A stretch of 64,000 nucleotides of DNA from contig CAWFBJ010000002.1 of assembly GCA_963814055.1 (NCBI GenBank), forward strand, positions 124,001-188,000, in the 5' to 3' direction. Position 1 is the stretch's first letter, and each line of letters opens with the position of its first letter. The translations under genes and the position numbers were made by a program. The stretch is from AWTP1-13 sp963814055. GTDB lineage: Bacteria; Pseudomonadota; Alphaproteobacteria; Rhizobiales; Hyphomicrobiaceae. Of this stretch, positions 45,364 through 53,463 are shown one piece after another. The notes under the pieces are model-generated. The model was not told the origin of the DNA. It saw only the letters and a list, made by a program, of their open reading frames with translations, and made no database searches.

Positions 45364-46287
45364 ATGCGACGCCTCTCCGCTCTGATTCTCGCCAACCCCC
45401 TGCTGGACTGGTATCGGAGCACCACGCCGCTGGTGCGCGGCTGCTTGCTGATGGTGCTCGGCACGCTGGTGTTTGCCGCCATGCACGCGGCGATCCGGTA
45501 CACCACCCAGCACCTGTCCGGGTTGGAGGTTGCCTTCTTCCGCAACCTGTTCGGGCTGTTTGTGATCGCGCCGCTGCTGATGCGCTACGGGACGGCGCTG
45601 TTTCACACGGATAAATTCAGCCTGCACCTCATGCGCGCGGTCATCAACGCCGTTTCCATGGTGTGTTTCTTCGTCGGCCTGTCGATGACGCCTATCGCGC
45701 GAGCGACAGCACTCGCTTTCACCGCTCCACTGTTCACGGCCCTTTTCAGTGCGCTGTTCCTGGGCGAGACATTCCGCTGGCGCCGGTGGACGGCAATCTT
45801 CGTCGGGTTTTTCGGGGCCCTCGTCATCCTGCGGCCGGGATTGAAAGAGATCGACACAGGCGGGCTGTTGATCATCGCCTCATCCCTGCTCTGGTCGATC
45901 GCCATGATCGACATCAAGGTGCTGGGGCGCACCGAGTCCAGCCGCACCATCACCGCCTACGTCACCGTCCTGCTCACACCCCTGACGCTGGTGCCGGCGC
46001 TCTGGGTGTGGCAGATGCCCTCGGCGGACATGTGGGTCTGGCTCGTCTTCATCGGCGTGATCGGCACCATCGGCCAGATCGTCATTACCGAGGCCATCAA
46101 GCTCGCCGACATGACCGTGCTGATGCCGTTCGACTTTCTCAAGCTGGTGTGGGCCGCGTTCCTCGGCATGATCTTCTTCGCCGAGGTGCCCGACGCCCTC
46201 ACCTGGGTCGGCGCGGCCATCGTTTTCGCCAGCTCGTTCTACGTCGTCTGGCGCGAAGCCAAGTTGCGACGGGGGAAGCTGAGTTAG
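45364..46287 (+). CDS. EamA/DMT family transporter
   Basis: A 307-residue protein with ten predicted membrane helices and two EamA repeats (LGTLVFAAMHAAIRYTTQHL; LIIASSLLWSIAMIDIKVLG). GLSMTPIARATALAFTAPLF and ALVILRPGLKEIDTGGLLII are family segments. It is the third transporter of this family in 9 kb, none of them close paralogues in sequence. The ATG at 45364 begins MRRLSALILANPL, with a basic N-terminus. Confidence 0.85.
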   Translation: MRRLSALILANPLLDWYRSTTPLVRGCLLMVLGTLVFAAMHAAIRYTTQHLSGLEVAFFRNLFGLFVIAPLLMRYGTALFHTDKFSLHLMRAVINAVSMVCFFVGLSMTPIARATALAFTAPLFTALFSALFLGETFRWRRWTAIFVGFFGALVILRPGLKEIDTGGLLIIASSLLWSIAMIDIKVLGRTESSRTITAYVTVLLTPLTLVPALWVWQMPSADMWVWLVFIGVIGTIGQIVITEAIKLADMTVLMPFDFLKLVWAAFLGMIFFAEVPDALTWVGAAIVFASSFYVVWREAKLRRGKLS

Positions 46288-46497
46288 GTTTCCCCTCTCC
46301 CCTCTCCCCGCTTGTGAGGAGAGTGCCGGGGGCGGCTCGTGCCGGGTCTCAGCAACTCGTTAACCCGTCAGCGCGTCAACACGCCGCGTACGTTGCAATA
46401 TTGCGCATCGGGCTCTGCGCGCCCATATATGTCCCATCCGGATCGAAAAGGAGAGCACGGCTGCGCCGGCAAATGTCGGTCAGCGTGTGATATTGTC

Positions 46498-46722
46498 GTG
46501 TCGAAAAAGAAGCAGACTGCCGCCCCCAAGAAGACTGTCGCCAGCCTTGATGCCAAGGATTGCCGCTGGCCGATTGGCGATCCCCGTGATGAGGGCTTTC
46601 ACTTCTGTGGAGCGGCGCAGCTCCCGGGCCGTCCCTATTGCGCGCACCATTGGCAGATGGCCTTTCAGCCGTCGCGCGACAGGTCAAGTGGCGTGGTTCT
46701 GCCGCGTCTCAAGGCTGCCTAG
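46498..46722 (+). CDS. miniprotein with GcrA-type C-terminal domain
   Basis: A 74-residue protein starting at GTG 46498. A short basic N-terminus (MSKKKQTAAPKKTVASL) is followed by CRWPIGDPRDEGFHFCGAAQ and LPGRPYCAHHWQMAFQPSR. This is the conserved C-terminal domain of GcrA, the alphaproteobacterial cell-cycle regulator that works with sigma-70 at methylated promoters. The N-terminal helix-turn-helix of GcrA is absent, so the protein probably lacks promoter binding and could bind sigma-70 or another partner as a competitor or adaptor. That role is inference. The GTG has no clear ribosome-binding site. The stop lies one base from the convergent isomerase-like gene. Confidence 0.6.
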   Translation: MSKKKQTAAPKKTVASLDAKDCRWPIGDPRDEGFHFCGAAQLPGRPYCAHHWQMAFQPSRDRSSGVVLPRLKAA

Positions 46723-46723
46723 C

Positions 46724-47467
46724 TCAGAACTCCTCCAGCAGCCGCCCGAAACCGGCGACGCGATCCTTGATGCCGTTGGCACGCAGCGCGTGCCAGTAGG
46801 TCGCCGTATTGATCGCGATCACCGGCTTGCCGAGCCACAACTCGGCCGCCGCCGCGAGCCGGGTCATCGACAGGTTGGTGCCGACCTGCACGAGCGCATC
46901 CACGTCATCGCCGTCGAGCTTGCGCAGCGCATCGCGGCACTGCGCCGGCGTCACCTGGGCGATGGCCGTCCACGAGGCGCATTGCAAGGCGATATTGCGC
47001 ACCACCGTGAAGCCCATGTCCTCGAAGTAGCCCTGCACTGCCTCGTTCATGACTGGCCAATAGGGCGACAGGATCGAGATGCGCTTGATCCCGCCGTAGG
47101 CCTTCAGCGCGGCGGTGGTGGAATGACTGCCCACGCTGATGCCGACGCCCGTCGCTTCCTCGATCTTGGTGACGAACGCGTCCGCGCCCTTGGCGCCGCC
47201 GAAGAACGTGATGGCCGACATGCCCATCACCAGATAGTCCGGCGCGCATGTCATCACGCTTTTCACCGCATCCATCACGTTGTCGCTGATGACGCCGATG
47301 CCCGCCCGGAACGTCTCGTTGCTGAGCAGGGCATTGGGCGTGAAGATGCGGCTGTAGTGGTTGGTGACGCCGACGGGGCGCATGTCGTCGTAGTCGGGCT
47401 GCACCACGGTGTTGGTCGACGGTGCGATCGCGCCGAACGTGCGCCGCCATCCCAGAACGTCAGTCAT
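46724..47467 (-). CDS. maleate-isomerase/arylmalonate-decarboxylase-like protein
   Basis: A 247-residue protein of the Asp/Glu racemase superfamily: GAIAPSTNTVVQPDYDDMRP at the start, DYLVMGMSAITFFGGAKGAD where the first catalytic Cys of maleate isomerase would fall, and LVQVGTNLSMTRLAAAAELW where the second would fall. Neither cysteine is seen at those places (Cys occurs elsewhere), so the activity may differ or be lost; alignment is needed. ATG 47467 gives MTDVLGWRRTFGAIAPSTNT, matching the family start; the frame continues upstream without homology. It converges on the GcrA-like miniprotein. Confidence 0.7.
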   Translation of the reverse strand: MTDVLGWRRTFGAIAPSTNTVVQPDYDDMRPVGVTNHYSRIFTPNALLSNETFRAGIGVISDNVMDAVKSVMTCAPDYLVMGMSAITFFGGAKGADAFVTKIEEATGVGISVGSHSTTAALKAYGGIKRISILSPYWPVMNEAVQGYFEDMGFTVVRNIALQCASWTAIAQVTPAQCRDALRKLDGDDVDALVQVGTNLSMTRLAAAAELWLGKPVIAINTATYWHALRANGIKDRVAGFGRLLEEF

Positions 47468-47562
47468 GCGCCTCCTCCAGCCTTGTCTTTCGGCTATGAT
47501 AGCGAGGTTGGAGACCCGATAGCTGCGCCTTTTGCGCGCGTCTGGGCTGATACAGGAACACA

Positions 47563-47907
47563 ATGGGTGCGCCCGTCGCTTGGTTGGAGCCCTGGTACCC
47601 CGTCGACGAGTTCGGCGCGGAACGCGCCGTCGAAATGGCGGCCGCATTGGAGAAGCAACTCCGCCGGGAGATCAGCGAACGGCATGTTCTCCACGGCATG
47701 AGCGTGCGACTCATCGCGCGACGCGCCGACACGGACGATGCGCTGTTTGCCCTTGATGACGGCCACGTCGCCGAGGTGCACCTGACCTGGCGGCGGGACA
47801 CAGAGCCCGATCCCCGCTGGCCCGATTGCGCCATTTTCGCGTCACTGGAGGAATGGCGGCGCGAAAGCATGGTCCCGCTGCATGAATGGCTGAAGACGCT
47901 CAAGTGA
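47563..47907 (+). CDS. conserved small protein, unknown
   Basis: A 114-residue cytoplasmic protein rich in Trp and acidic residues. Its N-terminus is PVAWLEPWYPVDEFGAERAV, followed by a helix (AAALEKQLRREISERHVLHG) and an alpha/beta segment on immunity-like lines: DALFALDDGHVAEVHLTWRR and IFASLEEWRRESMVPLHEWL. Such single-domain proteins are widespread in Hyphomicrobiales, but I know no function. Divergent from the isomerase-like gene, with 95 bp between starts. Confidence 0.55.
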   Translation: MGAPVAWLEPWYPVDEFGAERAVEMAAALEKQLRREISERHVLHGMSVRLIARRADTDDALFALDDGHVAEVHLTWRRDTEPDPRWPDCAIFASLEEWRRESMVPLHEWLKTLK

Positions 47908-47924
47908 GCCCTCGCGCGGAACTC

Positions 47925-48278
47925 TCAGATTTTGTCGTCGATCTCTGCCGGGAACACATGCAATCCCGCTGAATCCAACGGCAGCGGCTTGACCCACAGC
48001 GCAGCGGTTACCGGCAGTTCTCCATAGAGGTGCGGAAACAGCGCACCACCACGCGACGGTTCCCATTTCAGTTTGTCGCCAAGTGCGGCTGCATCGACGG
48101 CCACCAGCACGAGGTCACTCTGCGCCGCGAAATGCCGGGCTGCCGTTTCTGCGACCTGCGCGACGGTCGAAAAATGAATGTACCCGTCTCGGAGGTCCGC
48201 CGCCGACCCGCGGAACACGCCGTCCACTACGGCTTGCGCCCATTCCGCCGCCCTGCAGATCTTGAAAATGATCGCCAT
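47925..48278 (-). CDS. DUF952 family protein
   Basis: A 117-residue protein of the DUF952 family: MAIIFKICRAAEWAQAVVDG, then DLRDGYIHFSTVAQVAETAA and a core strand DLVLVAVDAAALGDKLKWEP with LYGELPVTAALWVKPLPLD. DUF952 folds like a truncated ADP-ribosyltransferase-related domain, and its function is not established. The ATG at 48278 fits the family N-terminus. It converges with the 114-residue gene (stops 17 bp apart). Confidence 0.75.
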   Translation of the reverse strand: MAIIFKICRAAEWAQAVVDGVFRGSAADLRDGYIHFSTVAQVAETAARHFAAQSDLVLVAVDAAALGDKLKWEPSRGGALFPHLYGELPVTAALWVKPLPLDSAGLHVFPAEIDDKI

Positions 48279-48411
48279 TCCACGCTCCGCGGCGAGATTG
48301 CCGGTCCAACACGAAGGCAGGAATTCTAGCACTCGATTGCTGCCCCAGTAGCATCCGCGGACGCCTGTGCTAGGCTCGATGCAACAACGAACGCAGAACG
48401 GGAGGCTATCG

Positions 48412-48921
48412 ATGCCCTATGCGCTGACCCAGCTTGCGGCAGACATCCGCGAGACGCTCAAGGCCTCGCCCGGCCGCACGGGTAAAGAGGCGATCCAGCA
48501 ATACGTTTCGAAGGCGCTGACCGATCCGGCGTTCGTGGCGGCGCATCTCAAGGAGCGGGCTCCGGGCGTGCACCCGCGCGAGGTCCTGTACGAGGACCCC
48601 GAGCTCGGCTTCTGCATCTGCGGCCATGTCTACAACGGTCCCGCCAACGGGTCGCCGCACGATCACGGGCCGAGCTGGGCCATCTATGGCCAGGCGGTGG
48701 GCGTCACCGAGATGACGGACTGGAAGATCGTGCGCAAAGCCGAGGGCGATCAGCCGATCCTGGTCGAGCCGGTCACAACCTACGCGATGAAGCCCGGAGA
48801 CGCGCATCTCTATGACGTGGGCGACGTGCATTCGCCCAAGCGCGACGCTCCGGTGAAGCTGATCCGCATCGAGGGCAAGAACCTCGACCACGTCCAGCGC
48901 TCCAACATCAAGGCGGCGTAG
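48412..48921 (+). CDS. cupin-fold cysteine-dioxygenase-like metal enzyme (COG5553)
   Basis: A 169-residue double-stranded beta-helix protein. The metal-ligand region is GFCICGHVYNGPANGSPHDH followed by GPSWAIYGQAVGVTEM, with a later GDVHSPKRD that could give a third His. This matches predicted metal-dependent enzymes near cysteine dioxygenase. The helix-rich N-terminus (MPYALTQLAADIRETLKASP) is typical. It may oxidise a thiol or related small molecule; the substrate is unknown. ATG 48412 is chosen because the family begins MPYAL. Confidence 0.75.
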   Translation: MPYALTQLAADIRETLKASPGRTGKEAIQQYVSKALTDPAFVAAHLKERAPGVHPREVLYEDPELGFCICGHVYNGPANGSPHDHGPSWAIYGQAVGVTEMTDWKIVRKAEGDQPILVEPVTTYAMKPGDAHLYDVGDVHSPKRDAPVKLIRIEGKNLDHVQRSNIKAA

Positions 48922-48933
48922 CCTCGCACTCGA

Positions 48934-49003
48934 CCTCGTCCTGAGCCTGTCGAAGGACGGGCCGCGGAATCCAAGCCGTGGTTCGACAAGCTCACCACGG
49001 AGG
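48934..49003 (+). repeat. paired-hairpin repeat, copy 5
   Basis: Hairpin 1: CGTCCT, loop GAGCCTGTCGA, AGGACG. Hairpin 2: CGTGGT, loop TCGACAAGCTC, ACCACG. It fills the gap between the cupin gene and the convergent rhodanese gene. The loop of hairpin 1 carries a C where copy 2 has T, so pairing with loop 2 loses one base pair. Confidence 0.85.
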
Positions 49004-49024
49004 TTGCGTTCGTGCTCGCGGAGT

Positions 49025-50605
49025 CTAGGCTGGCCCGGCAATCCGGAACGAGCCGCGCTCCGATGCATCGAGCTGGTCGACCAGGCCGATCTCCCAGGTC
49101 AGGTACTGCCGCGCGGCGGCTTCGTCGCCCTCGTGGCGCCCGGCGGTGAAGAACAGGTGGTCGATGCAGTCCGCGTCCGCCGGATCTGAGGGCGTCGACG
49201 CCATCTGCAACCCCGCGGCGCGCGCCGCCTCGTGCCCGCCCGACAATACGCGGACGTCGCGCGTTCCTGCCTCTGCAAGATCGAGCGCGGCGAGCGCCGC
49301 GATCTCGGGCCGATCCGCGACCAGCACGATGGCACTTGCCGCTTTCGCATCCATCGCGACGCGCGACCGGATCGACCACGCGGCGCCGTCGATATGCTCC
49401 TTGCGATAGCTCATGCTCGGCCGCAGGTCGACGACCAGCACGCTTCGGTCGCCCAGTATTCTCCCCAGCTCGCCGGCCGCGATCTGTCCTAGCTCCGGTG
49501 GAATTTCGCCACCGGGTGCGCGTGGCGTCTCGATCTTCTTTCCCGCCGCCACGCCGCCCTCCAGCACGTAGGCTTCATGTCCGAGCTGGCGCAGCCACTG
49601 CGCCGTCATGGGCGCTCGCACCTGCTCGTCGTCGAGCAGCACGATGCGCGCGCCGCGCGTGCCGACCCAATGGTCGGTCGTCTGCACGAGCTGGCCGCCG
49701 GGCGCGTGGGCGAACGCCGGAGCGCGGTTTCCCTCAAACTCTTCCTGCGTCCGCACATCGAGCAGATGGAGGGTGCGTGTTTCGTCCGCGAGCCACTGGC
49801 TGACCTGCCCGGCGGCTACGAACTCTACCCCCCGCGCGCGGGCGAGCGCGCAGGCGCGTTCGCTCAGCGCAGCGATGCCCTGCTTGCGGGGTTCGCCGTA
49901 GCGTCGCGCCGCGCCGTTCTCGAGCTTCAGCCCCGCCAGGAACCAGCCTTGGGTGCCGTTCTCCAGCGCCACGACGGGATTGGGAACGCCGAAGTCGATC
50001 AGCGTCTGCGCGCCGATGATCGAGCGTGTGCGGCCGGCACAGTTGACGACGATCTTGGTCTTGGGATCGGGCACCAGTTCCCTGATGCGCAGCGCCAGCT
50101 CGCCGTTGGGACAGCAGATGCCGTCCGGAATGTTCATCTTCTGAAACTCGGCAAAGGTGCGTCCGTCCACGATCACCATGTCCTCGCGTGACTCCCGCAT
50201 CGCCTGCAGCTCATCGGCGGTGACGCGCGGCGTATGCCGTTCCAGTTCCACCAGCTCGCCGAACGCCTTGCTCGGCACGTTGACGCCGGCATAGAGCGTA
50301 TAGCCCGCCGCCTTCCAGCCCTCGATGCCGCCCTCCAGCACATGCACGTCGCTGTAACCGAGCGCCGCCGCACGGGAAGCCGCGCGCTCGGCAACGCCAT
50401 CGCCTTCGTCGCACAGCACCAGCCGTACGCCCGGGTTCGGCACCAGCGCCGGCAGTCCCAGCTCGAACCGGCTGTAGGGCAGCGACACCGCGAAGAAGAG
50501 ATGCGCTTCGCCGTAGCGGCCGAATTCGCGAACGTCGAGGAGCGCGATCTCTTTGCCGTCCGACAGCCAGCCCTTCAGTGTCTTCGCGTCCACACGGCCC
50601 GTCAT
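49025..50605 (-). CDS. four-domain rhodanese sulfurtransferase
   Basis: A 526-residue protein of four rhodanese domains. Domain 1 has the persulfide Cys65 in LVLCDEGDG. Domain 2 has Cys189 in VVNCAGRTRS. In domains 3 and 4 the same loop reads IVLLDDEQVRA and IVLVADRPEIA, so the cysteine is missing and these domains are probably structural. Rhodaneses move sulfane sulfur between thiosulfate or persulfides and acceptors. The AMP-ligase gene ends 9 bp upstream on the same strand, so the two share an operon. A role in delivery of sulfur or in handling CoA-linked sulfur compounds is inference. Confidence 0.8.
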   Translation of the reverse strand: MTGRVDAKTLKGWLSDGKEIALLDVREFGRYGEAHLFFAVSLPYSRFELGLPALVPNPGVRLVLCDEGDGVAERAASRAAALGYSDVHVLEGGIEGWKAAGYTLYAGVNVPSKAFGELVELERHTPRVTADELQAMRESREDMVIVDGRTFAEFQKMNIPDGICCPNGELALRIRELVPDPKTKIVVNCAGRTRSIIGAQTLIDFGVPNPVVALENGTQGWFLAGLKLENGAARRYGEPRKQGIAALSERACALARARGVEFVAAGQVSQWLADETRTLHLLDVRTQEEFEGNRAPAFAHAPGGQLVQTTDHWVGTRGARIVLLDDEQVRAPMTAQWLRQLGHEAYVLEGGVAAGKKIETPRAPGGEIPPELGQIAAGELGRILGDRSVLVVDLRPSMSYRKEHIDGAAWSIRSRVAMDAKAASAIVLVADRPEIAALAALDLAEAGTRDVRVLSGGHEAARAAGLQMASTPSDPADADCIDHLFFTAGRHEGDEAAARQYLTWEIGLVDQLDASERGSFRIAGPA

Positions 50606-50614
50606 GATTTCACC

Positions 50615-52229
50615 TCAGCTTCTCCGTTTGCGCGCCCGCAGGTCGATGATGCCGGGACGCTGGCGCGGATCTTCGCCGGCCGCGAAGATCTGCGTCTTCT
50701 GCACCTTTTGCGTGCCCGTCGTCGGCAGCTTGTCGAGGAACAGCACCCAGCCCGGCGCCTTGAAATAGGCGAGCCGCGCGTTGCACTGCTCAAACAGCGC
50801 GTCCGCCAGGGCCGCATCGCCCTTGATGCCCGGCATCGTCACGATGCAGGCCAGCACCTCCTCCTCGCGCAACTCGTCGGGCGCCGCCACTACCGCCACC
50901 TGCGCGACGCAATCGTGCGCCTGCAGCACCGCCTCGATCTCGGCGGCGGCGATGTTCTCGCCCGCGCGGCGGATGATGTGTTTCTTGCGGTCGACGAAAA
51001 ACAGCATGCCGGATGCGTCTTGCTGCACCACGTCGCCCGTATGGAACCAGCCGCCGCGCCAGGCCTCCTCCGTCGCCTTCTCGTTCTTCAGGTAGCCCGA
51101 GAAGAAGCCGTAGCGCGGGTTCTCCGCCGAATGGCGCACGAGAAGCTCGCCCGGCGTGCCGACCGGCACATCCGTGTCGCTGTCGTCGACGACCCGCGCC
51201 TCCAGCCCAGCGAACGGACGGCCGAAGGCGCGCGTGCCGATCATGCGCGGCTCATGGCTGTCGCCCGTGATGCGTCCGGTTTCGGTCATGCCCCACACCT
51301 CGATCATGGGGAAGCCGAAGCGCTCCTCGAACACCTGATGCAGTTGCGGCTCGATGCCGGCGCCGATGCCGATGCGCACCTTGTGGTTGCGGTCGGCCGG
51401 CCCCGGCGGCTGGTTCAGCAGCATCGGCGCGACGATGCCGAGATAGTGGATGATGGTGACGTCGTGCGTGGACACCTCGTGCCACCAGCGCGACGGCGAG
51501 AAGCGCTCCGGCAGCACTAGGGTGTTGGCGGTCTGCATCGCCGCCGTCGACATGATGTTGAGGTGGTTGATGTGGAACAGCGGCAGCGGATTGTAGAACC
51601 GCTCCTGGCCGCGCCGGATCTCCATCAGCCCGCCGTGCGTGCAATAAGTGACGCCGGCATTCAGCGTGTAGAGGTTCGACAGCAGGCAACCCTTCGGCCG
51701 GCCCGTAGTGCCGGACGTATAGAGCAGCGAGCACGCGCTCTCGAGGTTGGGCGCACCTTTGCCTGAGGCGCGGTCCGGACGGCCGCGGCAGCTCGGCTGG
51801 CATCGCATGCGCATTCACAACGGGCAGCGGTTTGGCGCGCTCCGCTGCAGCTTTCGCCACGTCAACCACCCGATGCGGCAGCACCACCGCCAGCTCCACC
51901 TCGCTGTGCTCGAGCAGATAGGCGATCTCGTCGTGCCGGTAGTCGGGATTGATCGGCACGATGCACACGCCCAGCGCGTTCAGCGCCAGGTAGTGGAAGA
52001 AAAACTCCGGCCGGTTCTCCAGCAGGATCGAGACGCGGTGGCCGTGGCCGTAACCGGCGGCGGCGTACAGGTCGCGCAGCCGCTCCACCTCGGCCAGCGC
52101 CTGCCCGTAGCTGTATTCGACGCCGCTCGCATGCCAGTCGCGATCCGCGCGCGCCGGCACGATCAGAAACGGGTGGTCGGCCGCCGCTCCGGCAGTTTCA
52201 GCGAAGGTTTCGAATACCGTGCCCGGCAT
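50615..52229 (-). CDS. AMP-forming acyl-CoA ligase (one frameshift)
   Basis: About 538 residues. The adenylation motif is LLYTSGTTGRPKGCLLSN (P-loop near residue 165), then VWGMTETGRITG (A5), GWFHTGDVVQQDASGML (A7 and A8) and RKKHIIRRAGENIAAAEIE. The last Lys is in TGTQKVQKTQIF. It activates a carboxylic acid with ATP and CoA; the closest look is crotonobetaine/carnitine-CoA ligase or other short-chain ligases. The frame changes near 51780; length is 3n+1, and removal of one C in that G/C-rich segment restores GAPNLESACSLLY after the proline-rich part. The upstream part reads as far as NAHAMPAELPRP. Confidence 0.8.
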
Positions 52230-52279
52230 GGGCGCTCTCCCTCAGCGCGCGGTTGTTTCGGCTTTCGTTACCTCTTGTC

Positions 52280-52302
52280 ATACCGGGGCCTGTCCCCGGT
52301 AT
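52280..52302. repeat. hairpin with perfect 9-bp arms
   Basis: ATACCGGGG (52280-52288), five-base loop CCTGT, and CCCCGGTAT (52294-52302). It lies between the divergent ligase and Bug-type genes. The palindrome with flanking GTC and CCAGCC resembles intergenic elements common in alphaproteobacteria; no T tract follows. Confidence 0.7.
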
Positions 52303-52441
52303 CCAGCCATCAGCTAGTGCGGGAGCGGTGTGCGTGGCACTTCCGGAAGCGGTTCTCAGGAAGCAGGATGCCATGGTACGGATATTGGCCGATGCCTGAT
52401 AATCCGGCAGATGTCGATAAATATTTGGGAGGAATATTGCC

Positions 52442-53419
52442 ATGAACCGCCGCGTCGTTGTCGCATTTATTCTCGCTGTCGGCGCCATCAACACAATGTG
52501 GTCCCCGGTCGTGGCACAGGACAGCTGGCCATCCAAGACAGTGACAGTGATCGTTCCCTTCGGCGCCGGCGGCAATACCGATGTTCTCGCGCGCATCTAT
52601 GCTGAGCGGTTGTCCGCGCGCCTAGGCCAGCAGTTCGTGATCGAGAACCGGGTCGGTGCGGGCAGCACGGTTGGCATCGGCGTTATGGCCAAGGCCGCAC
52701 CCGACGGCTACACAATCGGCGTCGGCACGGCCGCTGGCCTGTCGATCAATCCCGTGATCATGAAGGACAAGCTCGGCTACAACGCCGACAAGGACATCGC
52801 CTATCTTCACCTGATGGCCATTCAGCCAAACATACTTGTGGTGCATCCGTCCGTTCCGGCAAAGACCCTTCCTGAGTTCATTGCCTGGGTCAAGGCCAAC
52901 CCCGACCAGGCTTATGCCACATCCGGCATCGGCTCGAGCCAGCACCTGTGTGGCGAGATGCTGATCCAGGCGGCGGGCATCACGATGAAAGCCGTGGCCT
53001 ACCGGGCGTCGAACCAGCAGATGCAGGATCTCGTCGGCGGCCACATCAAGATCGCCTGCGACAACTTCTCGTCCGCGTGGGAGCAGGTCAAGTCGAACAA
53101 TATCCGCGTACTCGCCATTACCTCGGCTCGTCCGTATGCCTTCTCGCCGGAGATTCCGACTTTCGCGGAGACATTGAAGGACTTCGAGGTGCTCGCCTGG
53201 TTCGGATGGATTGCCCCGAGCGGCGTGCCGAAGACCATCCTCGATAAATTGACGGCGGAGCTGAATGCCATCGGCCAGGAGCCGGACGTGCGCAAACGCC
53301 TCGACACCTTTACGGTCCAGTTCTCCGGTCTTTCCGGACAAGCCTTTGCAGACTTCGCCCGCAAGGAGCGCGAAACGCTCACTCCCATTATTGAGAAAGC
53401 CGGCATCAAGGCGCCGTGA
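52442..53419 (+). CDS. Bug/TctC family tripartite tricarboxylate transporter solute-binding protein
   Basis: A 325-residue periplasmic protein. It has a signal peptide (MNRRVVVAFILAVGAINTMW, cleavage near VVAQ), then the Bug-family start DSWPSKTVTVIVPFGAGGNT, NRVGAGSTVGIGVMAKAAPD and a typical C-terminal half ITSARPYAFSPEIPTFAETL. Bug proteins deliver organic acids to a TctAB-type carrier. No tctA or tctB is in the window, so it is an orphan SBP. Its place between an acyl-CoA ligase and paaK suggests uptake of an aromatic or dicarboxylic acid, which is inference. Confidence 0.85.
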   Translation: MNRRVVVAFILAVGAINTMWSPVVAQDSWPSKTVTVIVPFGAGGNTDVLARIYAERLSARLGQQFVIENRVGAGSTVGIGVMAKAAPDGYTIGVGTAAGLSINPVIMKDKLGYNADKDIAYLHLMAIQPNILVVHPSVPAKTLPEFIAWVKANPDQAYATSGIGSSQHLCGEMLIQAAGITMKAVAYRASNQQMQDLVGGHIKIACDNFSSAWEQVKSNNIRVLAITSARPYAFSPEIPTFAETLKDFEVLAWFGWIAPSGVPKTILDKLTAELNAIGQEPDVRKRLDTFTVQFSGLSGQAFADFARKERETLTPIIEKAGIKAP

Positions 53420-53463
53420 GGTGAGAGGAACGTCCGTACCTGACACGGCTGGCGTGCGCCGCG

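Noticed and set aside
46290..46345. Pyrimidine-rich segment CCCTCTCCCC followed by GAGGAGAGTG
   Set aside because: Arms pair imperfectly and no T tract follows, so I do not call a terminator.
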